A stretch of DNA of 64,000 nt from Actinomadura_E scrupuli (GCF_050971785.1 NZ_JBPCCU010000003.1:496001-560000), one strand, 5' to 3'. Shown: positions 25,288-34,345, counted from the first letter of the stretch. Notes: generated from the letters alone by a model not told the origin. Program-made: numbers and translations.

Positions 25288-26097
25288 ATGCCGCAGATGA
25301 CGTCGTACGAGCCCGGTACCCCGTGCTGGGTGGACCTCTCCAGCCCCGACCCGGCCGCGGCCCAGGCCTTCTACGGCGGCCTGTTCGGCTGGGACGCGCA
25401 CCCGAGCCCGGATCCCGCCGCCGGCGGCTACACCTTCTTCACCATGGCCGAGACCCTGGGCGGCACCGAGGGGCATGAGCTGGCCGCGGTGATGCCGATC
25501 ATGGACGAGGGGCAGCCCCCGGCCTGGACCACCTACATCAGCGTCGCCGACGCCGACGCCACCGCCAAGAAGGTCACCGGCGCGGGCGGCACCGTGCTCA
25601 TGGAGCCGATGGACGTCATGGGCCAGGGCCGGATGGCGATCTTCGCGGACGACCAGGGCGCGGTCTTCGGCGTCTGGCAGCCGATGGCGTTCCGCGGCGC
25701 CGGGTTCGTCAACGACCCGAACACCTACTGCTGGAGCGAGCTGGCCTGCCGCGACATCGACAAGGCCAAGGCCTTCTACCGGGAGGTCTTCGGCTGGCGG
25801 GGAGAGACCCATCCCTTCGGCTCCTCCAGCTACACCGAGTGGACGATCGGCGGCGGCCCCTCCCTCGGGGGGATGATCCAGATGAACGAGGCGTGGCCCG
25901 CGGAGGTCCCGCCGCACTGGATGCCCTACTTCACCGTCGAGGACTGCGACGCGACGGCGGAGCGGGCGGCGGAGCTGGGCGGCACCGTCTCGGTCCAGCC
26001 CCACGACATCCCGATCGGCCGGTTCGCCGTGCTCGGTGACCCGAGCGGCGCCGTGTTCTCCGTCATCCGGTTCGCCGCGGACCGGGCCTCAGCCTGA
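25288..26097 (+). CDS. Two-domain glyoxalase/VOC superfamily protein
   Basis: A 269-residue protein with two tandem vicinal-oxygen-chelate domains. The first opens CWVDLSSPDPAAAQAFYGGLFGW (residue 13 on) and ends around FGVWQ; the second opens CWSELACRDIDKAKAFYREVFGW (about residue 150). Such pairs appear in bleomycin-resistance-like and hydroxylase families; the substrate is unknown. ATG 25288 has GAGGAG upstream. The 3' end overlaps the convergent MarR gene by nine bases. Confidence 0.8.
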   Translation: MPQMTSYEPGTPCWVDLSSPDPAAAQAFYGGLFGWDAHPSPDPAAGGYTFFTMAETLGGTEGHELAAVMPIMDEGQPPAWTTYISVADADATAKKVTGAGGTVLMEPMDVMGQGRMAIFADDQGAVFGVWQPMAFRGAGFVNDPNTYCWSELACRDIDKAKAFYREVFGWRGETHPFGSSSYTEWTIGGGPSLGGMIQMNEAWPAEVPPHWMPYFTVEDCDATAERAAELGGTVSVQPHDIPIGRFAVLGDPSGAVFSVIRFAADRASA

Positions 26098-26616
26098 CCG
26101 CCCCGCCCGGGGCCCCTCCACCGCGTCTCCCGCGACCGGCGCGGTGTCCCGGCCGGTCCGCGCCGGATCCGCGAAACGCTCGTCGTGGTGGGCGAGCACC
26201 CGCAGCAGCAGGCTCTCCAGTTCCTCGCGCTCCGCGTCGTCCAGCGGGGCGAACAACGTGTCGTTCATGCGCACCGCACGGGAGTGCCGCTCGCGCAGGC
26301 TCTCCCGGCCCGCCTGGGTGAGTTCCAGCGCGTACCGGCGCCGGTCCCGCCGGTCCCGCCCCCGGACGACGAAACCCAGCTCCTCCAGCGCGTCGATGAC
26401 CCCCACCAGATCGCCCGGATCCATGCAGAGGCTCTCACTCACCTCCCGCTGCGACATCGGCCCGCGGGCCGCCAGGCAGGCCAGCACCCCCACTCTGGGG
26501 TAGCGGAGCGGATCGTCGGGATGGAGCTGGGCGGAGACCCGGCGGGCCAGCCTGGCCAGCTCGAACACCAGATAGCTCGGCAGCCGCAGCAGCGGATCCG
26601 GCGGTGTCGCGTTCAG
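26089..26616 (-). CDS. MarR family regulator, probable CTG start
   Basis: A 175-residue winged-helix regulator; the DNA-binding region includes GPMSQREVSESLCMDPGDLVGVIDALEELGFV (near residues 50-80) and the wing RDRRDRRRYALELTQAG. No ATG/GTG/TTG fits the expected start. The best is CTG at 26616, with AGGAGG five bases upstream. That Shine-Dalgarno is inside a seven-codon mini-ORF (26633-26613) whose TGA overlaps the CTG. The gene is divergent from an ABC exporter that it likely regulates through palindromes in the gap. A frameshift near the start is the alternative. Confidence 0.75.
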   Translation of the reverse strand: MNATPPDPLLRLPSYLVFELARLARRVSAQLHPDDPLRYPRVGVLACLAARGPMSQREVSESLCMDPGDLVGVIDALEELGFVVRGRDRRDRRRYALELTQAGRESLRERHSRAVRMNDTLFAPLDDAEREELESLLLRVLAHHDERFADPARTGRDTAPVAGDAVEGPRAGRSG

Positions 26617-26648
26617 CGTGCCCTCCTGACCATCACTTGACCCGATAT

Positions 26649-26663
26649 GTAGGATATCCCTAC
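26649..26663. promoter_or_regulatory. Operator-like palindrome and promoter for the ABC exporter
   Basis: GTAGGATATCCCTAC is nearly self-complementary. It overlaps a promoter for the ABC genes: TTGACC at 26637 and TACCGT at 26661, spaced by 18. A second half-match, GTATATCCC, lies just downstream. It is a natural binding site for the divergent MarR protein. Confidence 0.5.
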
Positions 26664-26704
26664 CGTTGGTTCTTCCAAGTATATCCCGCCCCTCAGGAGG
26701 CACC

Positions 26705-27706
26705 ATGTCAGCGGGGGAGTCCGCCCAGGAACCGGCGATCGTGGTCGACGGCCTGGCCAAGCGGTTCGGCGAGGTCGAAGCCGTGCGGGGCATCGAGTTC
26801 ACGGTCGCACCCGGGGAGATCTTCGGTTTCCTCGGCCCCAACGGCGCCGGTAAGTCGACCACGATCAGCATGCTCTGCACGCTGCTCAAGCCCACCTCGG
26901 GCAGCGCGCGGGTGGCCGGTCACGACGTGGTGCGCGAACGCGACGACGTACGGCGCAACATCGGGCTGGTCTTCCAGGACCCGACCCTGGACGGCTACCT
27001 CAGCGGCGAGCAGAACCTGCGCTTCCACGCCGAGCTCTACGGGGTGCCGCGCTCGGTGGTGGCCGACCGGATGCGGCAGGTCCTGGAGATGGTCAACCTC
27101 TGGGACCGCCGCGGCGACCGGGTGGAGACCTACTCCGGCGGGATGAAACGCCGGCTGGAGATCGCCCGGGGCCTGCTGCACTCGCCCCGGGTGCTGTTCC
27201 TCGACGAGCCGACCGTCGGCCTGGATCCGCAGACCCGCTCGTCGATCTGGGAGTACATCCGGCACCTCAAGCAGGCCGAAGAGATCACGATCTTCATGAC
27301 CACGCACTACATGGACGAGGCGGAGTACTGCGACCGCATCGCCATCATCGACTCGGGGGAGATCGTCGCGCTGGACACCCCCGAGGCCCTCAAGGCGAGC
27401 GTCGGCAAGGACCGCGTGCAGATCCACACCGACGACGACGACGCGGCGATCGCGGCCCTCAAGGAGCGGTTCGACGTCGAGGCCGCCGTACGGGAGGGGG
27501 CGGTCACCTTCGCGGTCCCCTCCGGTGAGCAGTTCGTGCCCCGGCTGTTCGCCGGGCTCGGCGTGGCGATCAAGTCGGTCAGCGTGTCCAGGCCCTCGCT
27601 GGACGACGTGTTCATGAGCTATACCGGCTCCACCATCCGGGACGCCGAAGGATCGGCCGGAGACTGGATGCGCATGGTCGCCCGGTCCGGCATGGGAAGG
27701 AGATGA
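26705..27706 (+). CDS. ABC transporter ATP-binding protein (DrrA/CcmA type)
   Basis: A 333-residue ATPase. Walker A is GPNGAGKST near residue 42, the signature is YSGGMKRRLEIARGL, Walker B is VLFLDEPTVGLD, and the H-loop His is in TTHYMDEAEYCDRIAIIDSG. The C-terminal extension after about 240 is the DrrA type (DUF4162-like). Partner is the permease overlapping by four bases. Such systems export drugs or lipids; the cargo is unknown. The ATG has CAGGAGG about six bases upstream. Confidence 0.93.
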   Translation: MSAGESAQEPAIVVDGLAKRFGEVEAVRGIEFTVAPGEIFGFLGPNGAGKSTTISMLCTLLKPTSGSARVAGHDVVRERDDVRRNIGLVFQDPTLDGYLSGEQNLRFHAELYGVPRSVVADRMRQVLEMVNLWDRRGDRVETYSGGMKRRLEIARGLLHSPRVLFLDEPTVGLDPQTRSSIWEYIRHLKQAEEITIFMTTHYMDEAEYCDRIAIIDSGEIVALDTPEALKASVGKDRVQIHTDDDDAAIAALKERFDVEAAVREGAVTFAVPSGEQFVPRLFAGLGVAIKSVSVSRPSLDDVFMSYTGSTIRDAEGSAGDWMRMVARSGMGRR

Positions 27707-28587
27707 CCATGGCTGCTCCTGCGGTCACCGCGGACGTCGTACGGGTGCACGTGCCGGAACGCAGCATCCTGCACGACCTGCGCGCCGTGAAGATCGTCCT
27801 GCACCGGGAGCTGATCCGCTTCTGGCGGGACCGGATGCGGATGGTCGGCGGGCTCATGCAGCCGGTGCTGTGGCTGCTGGTCATGGGCACCGGCCTGTCC
27901 AACCTGGTGCAGAGCGGCGGCCCGGCCGACGCCGGCGTCGACCTGAAGACGTTCATCTACCCCGGGGTCTGCGCCATGTCGGTGATGTTCACCGCCATGT
28001 TCTCCGCCGGGTCGATCGTCTGGGACCGGGAGTTCGGCTTCCTGCGCGAGATGCTCGTCGCGCCGGTGAGCCGCAGCGCCATCGTGGTGGGCAAGTGCTT
28101 CGGCGGGGCGATCGTCGCCACCGCCCAGGGCGCGGTCATCGTGGCCCTCGCCGGGCTGGCGCACGTGCCGTACGACCCGGTGCTCATCGTGACCCTCCTC
28201 GCCGAGATGTTCCTCGGCGCGTTCGCGCTCACCGGCTTCGGGATCATGGTGGCCGCCCGGATGAAGTCGATGCAGTCGTTCTTCGGGTTCATGCAGATGG
28301 CCATGATGCCGATGATGTTCCTGTCCGGCGCGCTGTACCCGCTCAACGGCCTGCCGACCTGGCTGAGCGTCCTCACCCGTTTCAACCCGCTGACGTACGC
28401 CGTGGACCCGCTGCGGCACGCGGTGTTCGCGCACCTGAACGTGGGGCCCGCGGTGGCCGCGCGGTTCAACCCCGGGATCACCTGGAACGGCTGGCGGGTG
28501 CCCGTGGGGCTGGAGCTCGGCCTGGTAGTGATCATGGGCATCGGGCTGCTGGGCGTCGCGATCATCGAATTCCGCCGCGGCGACTGA
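27703..28587 (+). CDS. ABC-2 type permease (DrrB-like)
   Basis: A 294-residue membrane protein with about six hydrophobic segments and the typical ABC-2 motif near the C-terminal third (LYPLNGLPTWLSVLTRFNPLTYAVDPLRH). It completes the exporter. The start overlaps the ATPase gene (ATGA); ATG 27709 is in frame as well. A strong bidirectional hairpin follows at 28612. Confidence 0.9.
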   Translation: MTMAAPAVTADVVRVHVPERSILHDLRAVKIVLHRELIRFWRDRMRMVGGLMQPVLWLLVMGTGLSNLVQSGGPADAGVDLKTFIYPGVCAMSVMFTAMFSAGSIVWDREFGFLREMLVAPVSRSAIVVGKCFGGAIVATAQGAVIVALAGLAHVPYDPVLIVTLLAEMFLGAFALTGFGIMVAARMKSMQSFFGFMQMAMMPMMFLSGALYPLNGLPTWLSVLTRFNPLTYAVDPLRHAVFAHLNVGPAVAARFNPGITWNGWRVPVGLELGLVVIMGIGLLGVAIIEFRRGD

Positions 28588-28611
28588 CGGGCTCCGCCCG
28601 CACGGCGGGTA

Positions 28612-28650
28612 CGGAAAAGAGCACGGCGGTCGCCCGCCGTGCTCTTTCCG
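28612..28650. terminator. Strong bidirectional terminator
   Basis: About 17 paired bases (GGAAAAGAGCACGGCGG against CCGCCGTGCTCTTTCC) around a TCGC loop, with a terminal A-run and T-run. It separates the ABC permease from the convergent sigma factor gene. Confidence 0.8.
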
Positions 28651-28659
28651 TGCGTCGGC

Positions 28660-29937
28660 TCAGACGGCGAAGTCGAGCAGCGGCTGCGCGTTGCTGGGGT
28701 GCCGCAGCTTGGACAGCGACTCCTTCTCCAGCTGGCGGATCCGCTCCCGGGTCAGCCCCAGGTGCTTGCCGATCTCGTCGAGCGTGCGCGGGGTCCCGTC
28801 GTAGAGCCCGAAGCGCATCGCCATGATCTTCTCTTCACGCGGGGAGAGCACGCCGAGCGCGCGGCGCAGCTGCGCCGCCATGATCTGCCGGTCGACCAGG
28901 TCGGAGGCCTCGGGGCTGTCGGTGTCCTCGATGAGGTCGCCGATGCGGGTCTCGCCCTCGTCGCCGATGGTGGAGTCCAGGCTGATGGGCTGCCGGCTGG
29001 TGCGCAGCAGTTCCCGTACCGTCTCCGGGCTCTTGCCGAGCTCCACGGCCAGTTCCTCGGGGGTGGGCTCCCGGCCGAGCCGCTGGTGCATGTCGCGCTC
29101 GATCCGGCTCAGCTTGCTGAGCAGCTCCAGCACGTGCACGGGCAGCCGGATGGTGCGGGCCGAGTCGGCGAAGCCGCGCTGGATGGCCTGCCGGATCCAC
29201 CACATGGCGTAGGTGGAGAACTTGTAACCCTTGCTGTAGTCGAACTTCTCGACGGCCCGGATCAGGCCGAGGTTGCCCTCCTGGACCACGTCGAGCAGGG
29301 ACAGCCCCCGGTCGGAGTACTTCTTGGCCACCGACACGACCAGGCGCAGGTTGGCCTCGAGCATGTGGGCCTTGGCGCGCCGGCCGTCCTCGGCGATCCA
29401 TTCGAGGTCATGGCGGAGCTGGGGGCCCATCCGCCGGCCGCTCGTCAGCTTGTGCTCGGCGTACAGGCCCGCCTCGATGCGCTTGGCGAGGTCCACCTCC
29501 TGCTCGGCGGTCAGCAGCGGGCGCCGGCCGATCGCCTTCAGGTAGGTGTGGACCGAGTCGCCCATCACCGAGGACTGGTCGTCCAGGTCCTTGGTGGAGC
29601 TGAGGTCGAGGGCGGGCTCGAGCTCCACCTCGTCGTCCTCGTCGGCACCGGACTCCGGCGCCGGCGTCGGGACGGGGGAGGCGGCCTTGGCGGCCCGCCG
29701 GCGGGCCGTCGCCCTGCTCGTGGCGGGAGTCTCGTCCTCGGTGGCCAGCTGCACTCCCGACTCGGAGAGTTCACGCAGCAGCGACCGGCCCTCGGCGGGG
29801 GTGATGCCGGCGCTCTCGAACGCCCGGCGTACCTCGTTGAGCGCGAGGTGCCCCTGGATCCTGCCGCGCTCGAGCAGCGCGTCGAGGGGCATATCGGTCG
29901 GCTTCGCGGAGGAAGTCACTCGGGCCGTTCGGGGCAT
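28660..29937 (-). CDS. RNA polymerase sigma factor, group 1/2 (RpoD/SigA-like)
   Basis: A 425-residue sigma70 protein. Recognisable parts: a region-1.1-like N-terminus (MPLDALLERGRIQGHLALNEVRRAF), region 2 (LVVSVAKKYSDRGLSLLDVVQEGNLGLIRAVEKFDYSKGYKFSTYAMWWIRQAI), region 3 and region 4 (TLDEIGKHLGLTRERIRQLEKESLSKLRHP). Group 1 or 2 is clear; whether it is the essential factor is not, because actinomycetes often have several. GGAGG lies about nine bases before the ATG. A possible SigR-type promoter lies upstream at 30010-30037. Confidence 0.92.
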   Translation of the reverse strand: MPRTARVTSSAKPTDMPLDALLERGRIQGHLALNEVRRAFESAGITPAEGRSLLRELSESGVQLATEDETPATSRATARRRAAKAASPVPTPAPESGADEDDEVELEPALDLSSTKDLDDQSSVMGDSVHTYLKAIGRRPLLTAEQEVDLAKRIEAGLYAEHKLTSGRRMGPQLRHDLEWIAEDGRRAKAHMLEANLRLVVSVAKKYSDRGLSLLDVVQEGNLGLIRAVEKFDYSKGYKFSTYAMWWIRQAIQRGFADSARTIRLPVHVLELLSKLSRIERDMHQRLGREPTPEELAVELGKSPETVRELLRTSRQPISLDSTIGDEGETRIGDLIEDTDSPEASDLVDRQIMAAQLRRALGVLSPREEKIMAMRFGLYDGTPRTLDEIGKHLGLTRERIRQLEKESLSKLRHPSNAQPLLDFAV

Positions 29938-30009
29938 GAGGACACCTCCCTCCCTTCGGTGGTGAGTGGGCCACAGGATATGAACAAGTTTTCGTGCGGC
30001 ACTTATCGG

Positions 30010-30037
30010 AACGCCTCAGGACATGGCTGTTGTTCCC
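30010..30037 (-). promoter_or_regulatory. Possible SigR-type promoter for the sigma factor gene
   Basis: On the minus strand GGGAAC is followed after about 18-19 bases by GTT, resembling the published SigR consensus (GGAAT-N18-GTT). Streptomyces hrdB is partly SigR-dependent. It is about 75 bases upstream of the start. Short consensus, weak evidence. Confidence 0.3.
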
Positions 30038-30169
30038 GACCAGGGCAAACTATGCATGTTAGGGCTTTATCACCTCTTAATCGGCCGTATACCAGGTACG
30101 GAGCGAGAAGGGCGGCCGGTCATGCGGGGCCCGGCGCCGTGCCGGCGGAGGGGACCTCCAGGCGGTGCC

Positions 30170-30183
30170 TTACTGTGTAAAGG
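30170..30183. promoter_or_regulatory. TTAC-N3-GTAAAGG motif copy 2
   Basis: TTACTGTGTAAAGG, flanked by GGTGCC and CGCC that extend a hairpin with one bulged base, as in copy 1. It includes the CDF stop codon and might be a terminator instead of an operator. Confidence 0.4.
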
Positions 30184-31204
30184 CGCCGGGCTCGTGCCCC
30201 TCCGGAGGCGCCTCCGGCCCCGCGCCCGGCTGCGGGGTGAGCCGGCCGTACCGGGCGATGACCCGTTCCCGCAGTCCCGGATCATCGCGGGGGACCGGCT
30301 CGATGAACACCTCGTCGATCTCCTGCCAGCCCTCCCGCAGCGCGTGGGACAGCCGGACGCAGGTCCGCTCGACCTGGGCGGCGGTCAGGTCGTCGCGGAA
30401 GTCCAGCCGGGCGCAGACCAGGACCTGGTCGGTGCCCATGGTGAGGGTGACGATGTCCACGACCCACTCGATCTCGGGGGCGGCGGCGAGCAGTTCCTTG
30501 ACCCCGGCGACCAGGCGGGGGTCGGCCTGGTTGCCGATCAGCAGGTTCCGGTTGATCCGGCCGAGCAGCAGCGCGACCGCGCTGAGCACGACGCCGATCA
30601 GGATGGAGGCGATGCCGTCGTAGGCCGCGACGCCGGTGAGCTGGTGCAGGCCGAGGCCGGCGAAGGCCAGCAGCAGGCCGATGAGGGCGGCGGAGTCCTC
30701 CAGCAGCACGCTGACCGAGGTGGGCTCGTCGGTCCGCCGCACGTACGCGAGCAGTCCCAGCTCGTGATCGCGCGCGTCGTCGCGGACCTGCTTGATGGCC
30801 TGCCGCCACGACAGCGACTCCAGCAGGAAGGCCACGGCGAGCACGAGGTAGCCGACGAGCGGGTCGGACTCCTCCCGCATGCCGCCGGTGAGGGCCTCGA
30901 ACCCCTGCACGAAGGCGAACAGCGCGCCCATCCCGAAGATGGCCACGGCGACCAGCAGCGACCAGAAGTAGCGTTCCTTGCCGTACCCCAGCGGGTGCCG
31001 CCGGTCGGCCGGCCGGCCGCTGCGGCGCAGCGCGGCCAGCAGCAGGAACTCGTTGAAGGTGTCGGCGATGGAGTGCGCGGCCTCGGCGGCCATCGACACC
31101 GAGCCGGTGAGGACGGCGGCGACGATCTTGGCGATCGCGATGCCGAGGTTGGCGGCGAGCGCGAGCAGGACGGTGAATCTGCTCTCAGCGGGCTGGTCCG
31201 TCAC
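30170..31204 (-). CDS. Cation diffusion facilitator (CDF) family transporter
   Basis: A 344-residue membrane protein with about six hydrophobic segments and a soluble C-terminal domain from about residue 230. CDF proteins usually bind metal through HxxxD on helices 2 and 5. The first is present (HSIAD, residue 44), but the second reads EDSAA (residue 168), so its metal-site or selectivity differs from standard zinc exporters. The start overlaps the menE 3' end by 20 bases, implying cotranscription. Its stop overlaps a TTAC-N3-GTAAAGG motif copy. Confidence 0.83.
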   Translation of the reverse strand: MTDQPAESRFTVLLALAANLGIAIAKIVAAVLTGSVSMAAEAAHSIADTFNEFLLLAALRRSGRPADRRHPLGYGKERYFWSLLVAVAIFGMGALFAFVQGFEALTGGMREESDPLVGYLVLAVAFLLESLSWRQAIKQVRDDARDHELGLLAYVRRTDEPTSVSVLLEDSAALIGLLLAFAGLGLHQLTGVAAYDGIASILIGVVLSAVALLLGRINRNLLIGNQADPRLVAGVKELLAAAPEIEWVVDIVTLTMGTDQVLVCARLDFRDDLTAAQVERTCVRLSHALREGWQEIDEVFIEPVPRDDPGLRERVIARYGRLTPQPGAGPEAPPEGHEPGAFTQ

Positions 31205-32363
31205 CGGTTCCCTTCCGCAGGCGCTCGAGGTCGGGCTTGCCGGAGGGTAGCAGCGGGATCGCCTCGACCAGTTCCAGCTCGCGCGGCGCCGCGTGCCCGG
31301 GCATCGCCGAACGCACCCACGAGCGCAGGTCCTCCAGCGACGGCACCTGCGGTTCCGGCACGACCACGGCGGTCACCTTCTCGCCCCACTCGGCGTCGGG
31401 ACGGCCCACCACCACGACATCGCGTACCGCGGGATGCCGGGACAGCAGCGAGGCGACCTCACCCGCGACGACCTTCTCGCCGCCGCTGTTGATGACGTCG
31501 TCGGCCCGGCCCCGGATCCGCAGCAGGCCGTCCTCCAGCACCCCGAGGTCCTGGGTGACGAACCACGGGCCGTCCCGTACCGCCGAGGTCAGGTCGGGAC
31601 GCAGCCGGTAACCGGTGAACAGCGACGGCCCGGCCAGCCGGACGCGCCCGTCGTCGCCGACGCGCACCGAGACCCCGTCCAGCGGCACCCCGTCGTAGAC
31701 ACAGCCGCCGCAGGTCTCGCTCATGCCGTAGGTCGTGAACACCCGTACGCCCTGGGCGCGCGCGGCGGCGGGCAGCTCGGGCGGCGCCGCCGCGCCCCCC
31801 AGCAGGATCGTCCGGAACGCCGACAGGTCGGCCCCGGCGTCCAGCAGCCGCCGTAGCTGGGTCGGCACGAGGGAGAGGTGCGCGGCGCCGCTGGCGATCG
31901 TGCCGGACACGGAGAACCGCGGATGGATGACCGGGGGAGTGCCGGCCAGCAGGGACCGGACGAGCACCTGGACGCCGGCGATATGGCTGGCCGGCAGGCA
32001 GCACAGCCAGCGCTCACCGGGCCGCGCCGCCAGCCGGTCCAGGGTCGCGGTGGCCGAGTGCAGCAGCGCCGCCGCGGACAGCTCCACGATCTTCGGTGTT
32101 CCGGTGGACCCGGAGGTGGCGATGAGCACCGCCGTGCCGGCGGCGACCGGCACGTACGCGTCGCCGGGCTCGTGCCGGCGCACGCCCTCGGCGGTCTCGA
32201 TCTCGTCGGGGGCCAGCGCGCCGATGAGGGCGGCCAGGGCCGGTGCCGGCAGATCCGGCGAGAGCGGGCAGATCGCGGGCCCGCGGCCGTCCAGCGCGTC
32301 GGACAGCGCCCCCAGCAGCCGGGGGCCCGGGGGCAGCACGACGGCCCGGAGACGACGAGTCAT
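31185..32363 (-). CDS. menE: o-Succinylbenzoate-CoA ligase
   Basis: A 392-residue ANL-superfamily ligase that makes OSB-CoA in menaquinone synthesis. The AMP-binding P-loop is IATSGSTGTPK near residue 84, and later motifs are TTYGMSET (about 215) and RGRADDVINSGGEKV (about 285), with the catalytic Lys near the C-terminus (LPSGKPDLERL). It is shorter than many ligases, as MenE is in actinomycetes. ATG 32363 is preferred; GTG 32372 is possible. It is divergent from menB. Confidence 0.92.
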   Translation of the reverse strand: MTRRLRAVVLPPGPRLLGALSDALDGRGPAICPLSPDLPAPALAALIGALAPDEIETAEGVRRHEPGDAYVPVAAGTAVLIATSGSTGTPKIVELSAAALLHSATATLDRLAARPGERWLCCLPASHIAGVQVLVRSLLAGTPPVIHPRFSVSGTIASGAAHLSLVPTQLRRLLDAGADLSAFRTILLGGAAAPPELPAAARAQGVRVFTTYGMSETCGGCVYDGVPLDGVSVRVGDDGRVRLAGPSLFTGYRLRPDLTSAVRDGPWFVTQDLGVLEDGLLRIRGRADDVINSGGEKVVAGEVASLLSRHPAVRDVVVVGRPDAEWGEKVTAVVVPEPQVPSLEDLRSWVRSAMPGHAAPRELELVEAIPLLPSGKPDLERLRKGTGDGPAR

Positions 32364-32449
32364 AGTGATCACCAGGCTAGTCGACCCCGATTACCCGCTC
32401 CGCACGCACCGGCGATTGAATGGTGCGGGCTGAGGAGGAGTTGACGCAC

Positions 32450-33346
32450 ATGGTTTCCGAGTTGTTCGATCCGGGCGCCTGGAAGACGGTCGAGGGCTTC
32501 GATTTCAAGGACATCACCTATCACCGGGCGGTCGACCAGGGGACGGTGCGGATCGCCTTCGACCGGCCGGAGGTGCGCAACGCGTTCCGGCCGGGCACGG
32601 TCGACGAGCTCTACCGCGCCTTCGACCACGCCCGGCTCACCGGGGACGTCGGCTGCGTGCTGCTGACCGGCAACGGGCCCTCGCCCAAGGACGGGGGGTG
32701 GGCGTTCTGTTCCGGCGGGGACCAGCGGATCCGCGGCAAGGACGGGTACAAGTACGCGAGCGGGGAGACCAGCGCGTCCATCGACCCGGCCCGGGCCGGG
32801 CGGCTGCACATCCTGGAGGTGCAGCGGCTGATCCGGTTCATGGGGAAGATCGTCATCTGCGTGGTGCCCGGCTGGGCGGCGGGCGGCGGGCACAGCCTGC
32901 ACGTGGTGTCGGACCTGACCCTGGCCTCCCGCGAGCACGCCCGGTTCAAGCAGACCGACGCCGACGTCGCCAGCTTCGACGGCGGCTTCGGCTCGGCGTA
33001 CCTGGCCCGGCAGGTCGGGCAGAAGTTCGCCCGGGAGATCTTCTTCCTCGGCGACACCTACACCGCCGAGGACGCGCACCGGATGGGCATGGTCAACGCG
33101 GTCGTGCCGCACGCCGAGCTCGAGGCCACGGCCCTGGAATGGGCGCGTAAGATCAACGCAAAGAGCCCCACGGCTCAGCGGATGCTGAAGTTCTCCTTCA
33201 ACCTCATCGATGACGGGCTGGTCGGCCAGCAGGTGTTCGCGGGCGAGGCCACCCGGCTCGCCTACGGCACCGACGAGGCCGCCGAGGGCCGGGACTCCTT
33301 CCTGGAGAAGCGGGACCCGGACTGGTCGCCCTATCCCTGGTACTGA
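32450..33346 (+). CDS. menB: 1,4-Dihydroxy-2-naphthoyl-CoA synthase
   Basis: A 298-residue crotonase-family enzyme that closes OSB-CoA to DHNA-CoA. Hallmarks are FCSGGDQ near residue 90 and SFDGGFGSAYLARQVG near 177, both typical of MenB, and the C-terminal DPDWSPYPWY. AGGAGG lies about a dozen bases upstream of ATG 32450. The 32420 ATG would add ten residues. It leads menB-menC-menD. Confidence 0.95.
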   Translation: MVSELFDPGAWKTVEGFDFKDITYHRAVDQGTVRIAFDRPEVRNAFRPGTVDELYRAFDHARLTGDVGCVLLTGNGPSPKDGGWAFCSGGDQRIRGKDGYKYASGETSASIDPARAGRLHILEVQRLIRFMGKIVICVVPGWAAGGGHSLHVVSDLTLASREHARFKQTDADVASFDGGFGSAYLARQVGQKFAREIFFLGDTYTAEDAHRMGMVNAVVPHAELEATALEWARKINAKSPTAQRMLKFSFNLIDDGLVGQQVFAGEATRLAYGTDEAAEGRDSFLEKRDPDWSPYPWY

Positions 33347-33394
33347 GGGCGGGTCCTGGTAGTAAGTGCGAGACGGCAAGGGCGGGGGTTGTTG

Positions 33395-34345
33395 ATGCGG
33401 GTCTACTCCATCCCGATGCGTACCCCCTTCCGCGGGCTCACCCGGCGGGAGGGCGTGCTCATCCACGGTCCCGCGGGGTGGGGCGAGTTCTCCCCGTTCG
33501 CCGAGTACGGCGCGAAGGAGTCCGCGCGGTGGCTGGCGACGGCCCGCGAGGCCGCCTACGACGGCTGGCCGGCCCCCCTGCGGGACCGCGTGCCGGTCAA
33601 CGCGACCGTGCCCGCGGTCGATCCTGAGCGGGCCTACGCGATCACGAAGGTGTCCGGCTGCCGCACCGCCAAGGTGAAGGTCGCCGAGCGCGGCCAGAGC
33701 GACGCCGACGACCTCGCCCGGGTCGAGGCGGTGCGGGACGCCGTCGGCCCGGCCGGCAAGGTCCGGGTCGACGCCAACGGCGCCTGGGACGTCGACCACG
33801 CCCAGCGCATGATCAAGATGCTGGACCGGTTCGACCTGGAGTACGCCGAGCAGCCCTGCGCGACGCTCGAGGAACTCGCCGCGGTCCGCCGCCGGGTGGA
33901 CGTGCCGATCGCGGCGGACGAGTCGATCCGGCGGGCCGAGGATCCGCTGCGGGTGCGGGCCGCCGAGGCCGCCGACATCGCCGTGCTCAAGGTGCAGCCC
34001 CTCGGCGGGGTGCGTCACGCGCTGCGGGTCGCGGAGGCCTGCGGGCTGCCCGTCGTGGTCTCCAGCGCGATCGAGACCTCGATCGGGCTGGCCGCCGGGC
34101 TGGCGCTGGCCGCCGCGCTCCCCGCGCTGCCCTACGCCTGCGGGCTGGCGACGCTGCCCCTGCTGGAGGGCGACGTCGTGGCCGACCCCCTGCTGGCCGA
34201 GGCGGGCGAGCTCGCCGTACGGCGCCCGGACGTGGACCAGGCGGCGCTCGCCCGGTACGAGATCGACGGACCCGGCTGGCGGCGGAAGGTCGCCGACGCG
34301 CAGTCCCTCATGGACGCCCCACCCGTGATCGGAGTCATCCGTTGA
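33395..34345 (+). CDS. menC: o-Succinylbenzoate synthase
   Basis: A 316-residue enolase-superfamily enzyme converting SHCHC to o-succinylbenzoate. The catalytic Lys pair is in AKVKVAE (about residue 90) and metal ligands are in VRVDANGAWD, YAEQP and AADES. ATG 33395 is preferred over the two TTG codons just before it, with GGGGG upstream. It follows menB by 48 bases and precedes menD. Confidence 0.92.
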   Translation: MRVYSIPMRTPFRGLTRREGVLIHGPAGWGEFSPFAEYGAKESARWLATAREAAYDGWPAPLRDRVPVNATVPAVDPERAYAITKVSGCRTAKVKVAERGQSDADDLARVEAVRDAVGPAGKVRVDANGAWDVDHAQRMIKMLDRFDLEYAEQPCATLEELAAVRRRVDVPIAADESIRRAEDPLRVRAAEAADIAVLKVQPLGGVRHALRVAEACGLPVVVSSAIETSIGLAAGLALAAALPALPYACGLATLPLLEGDVVADPLLAEAGELAVRRPDVDQAALARYEIDGPGWRRKVADAQSLMDAPPVIGVIR

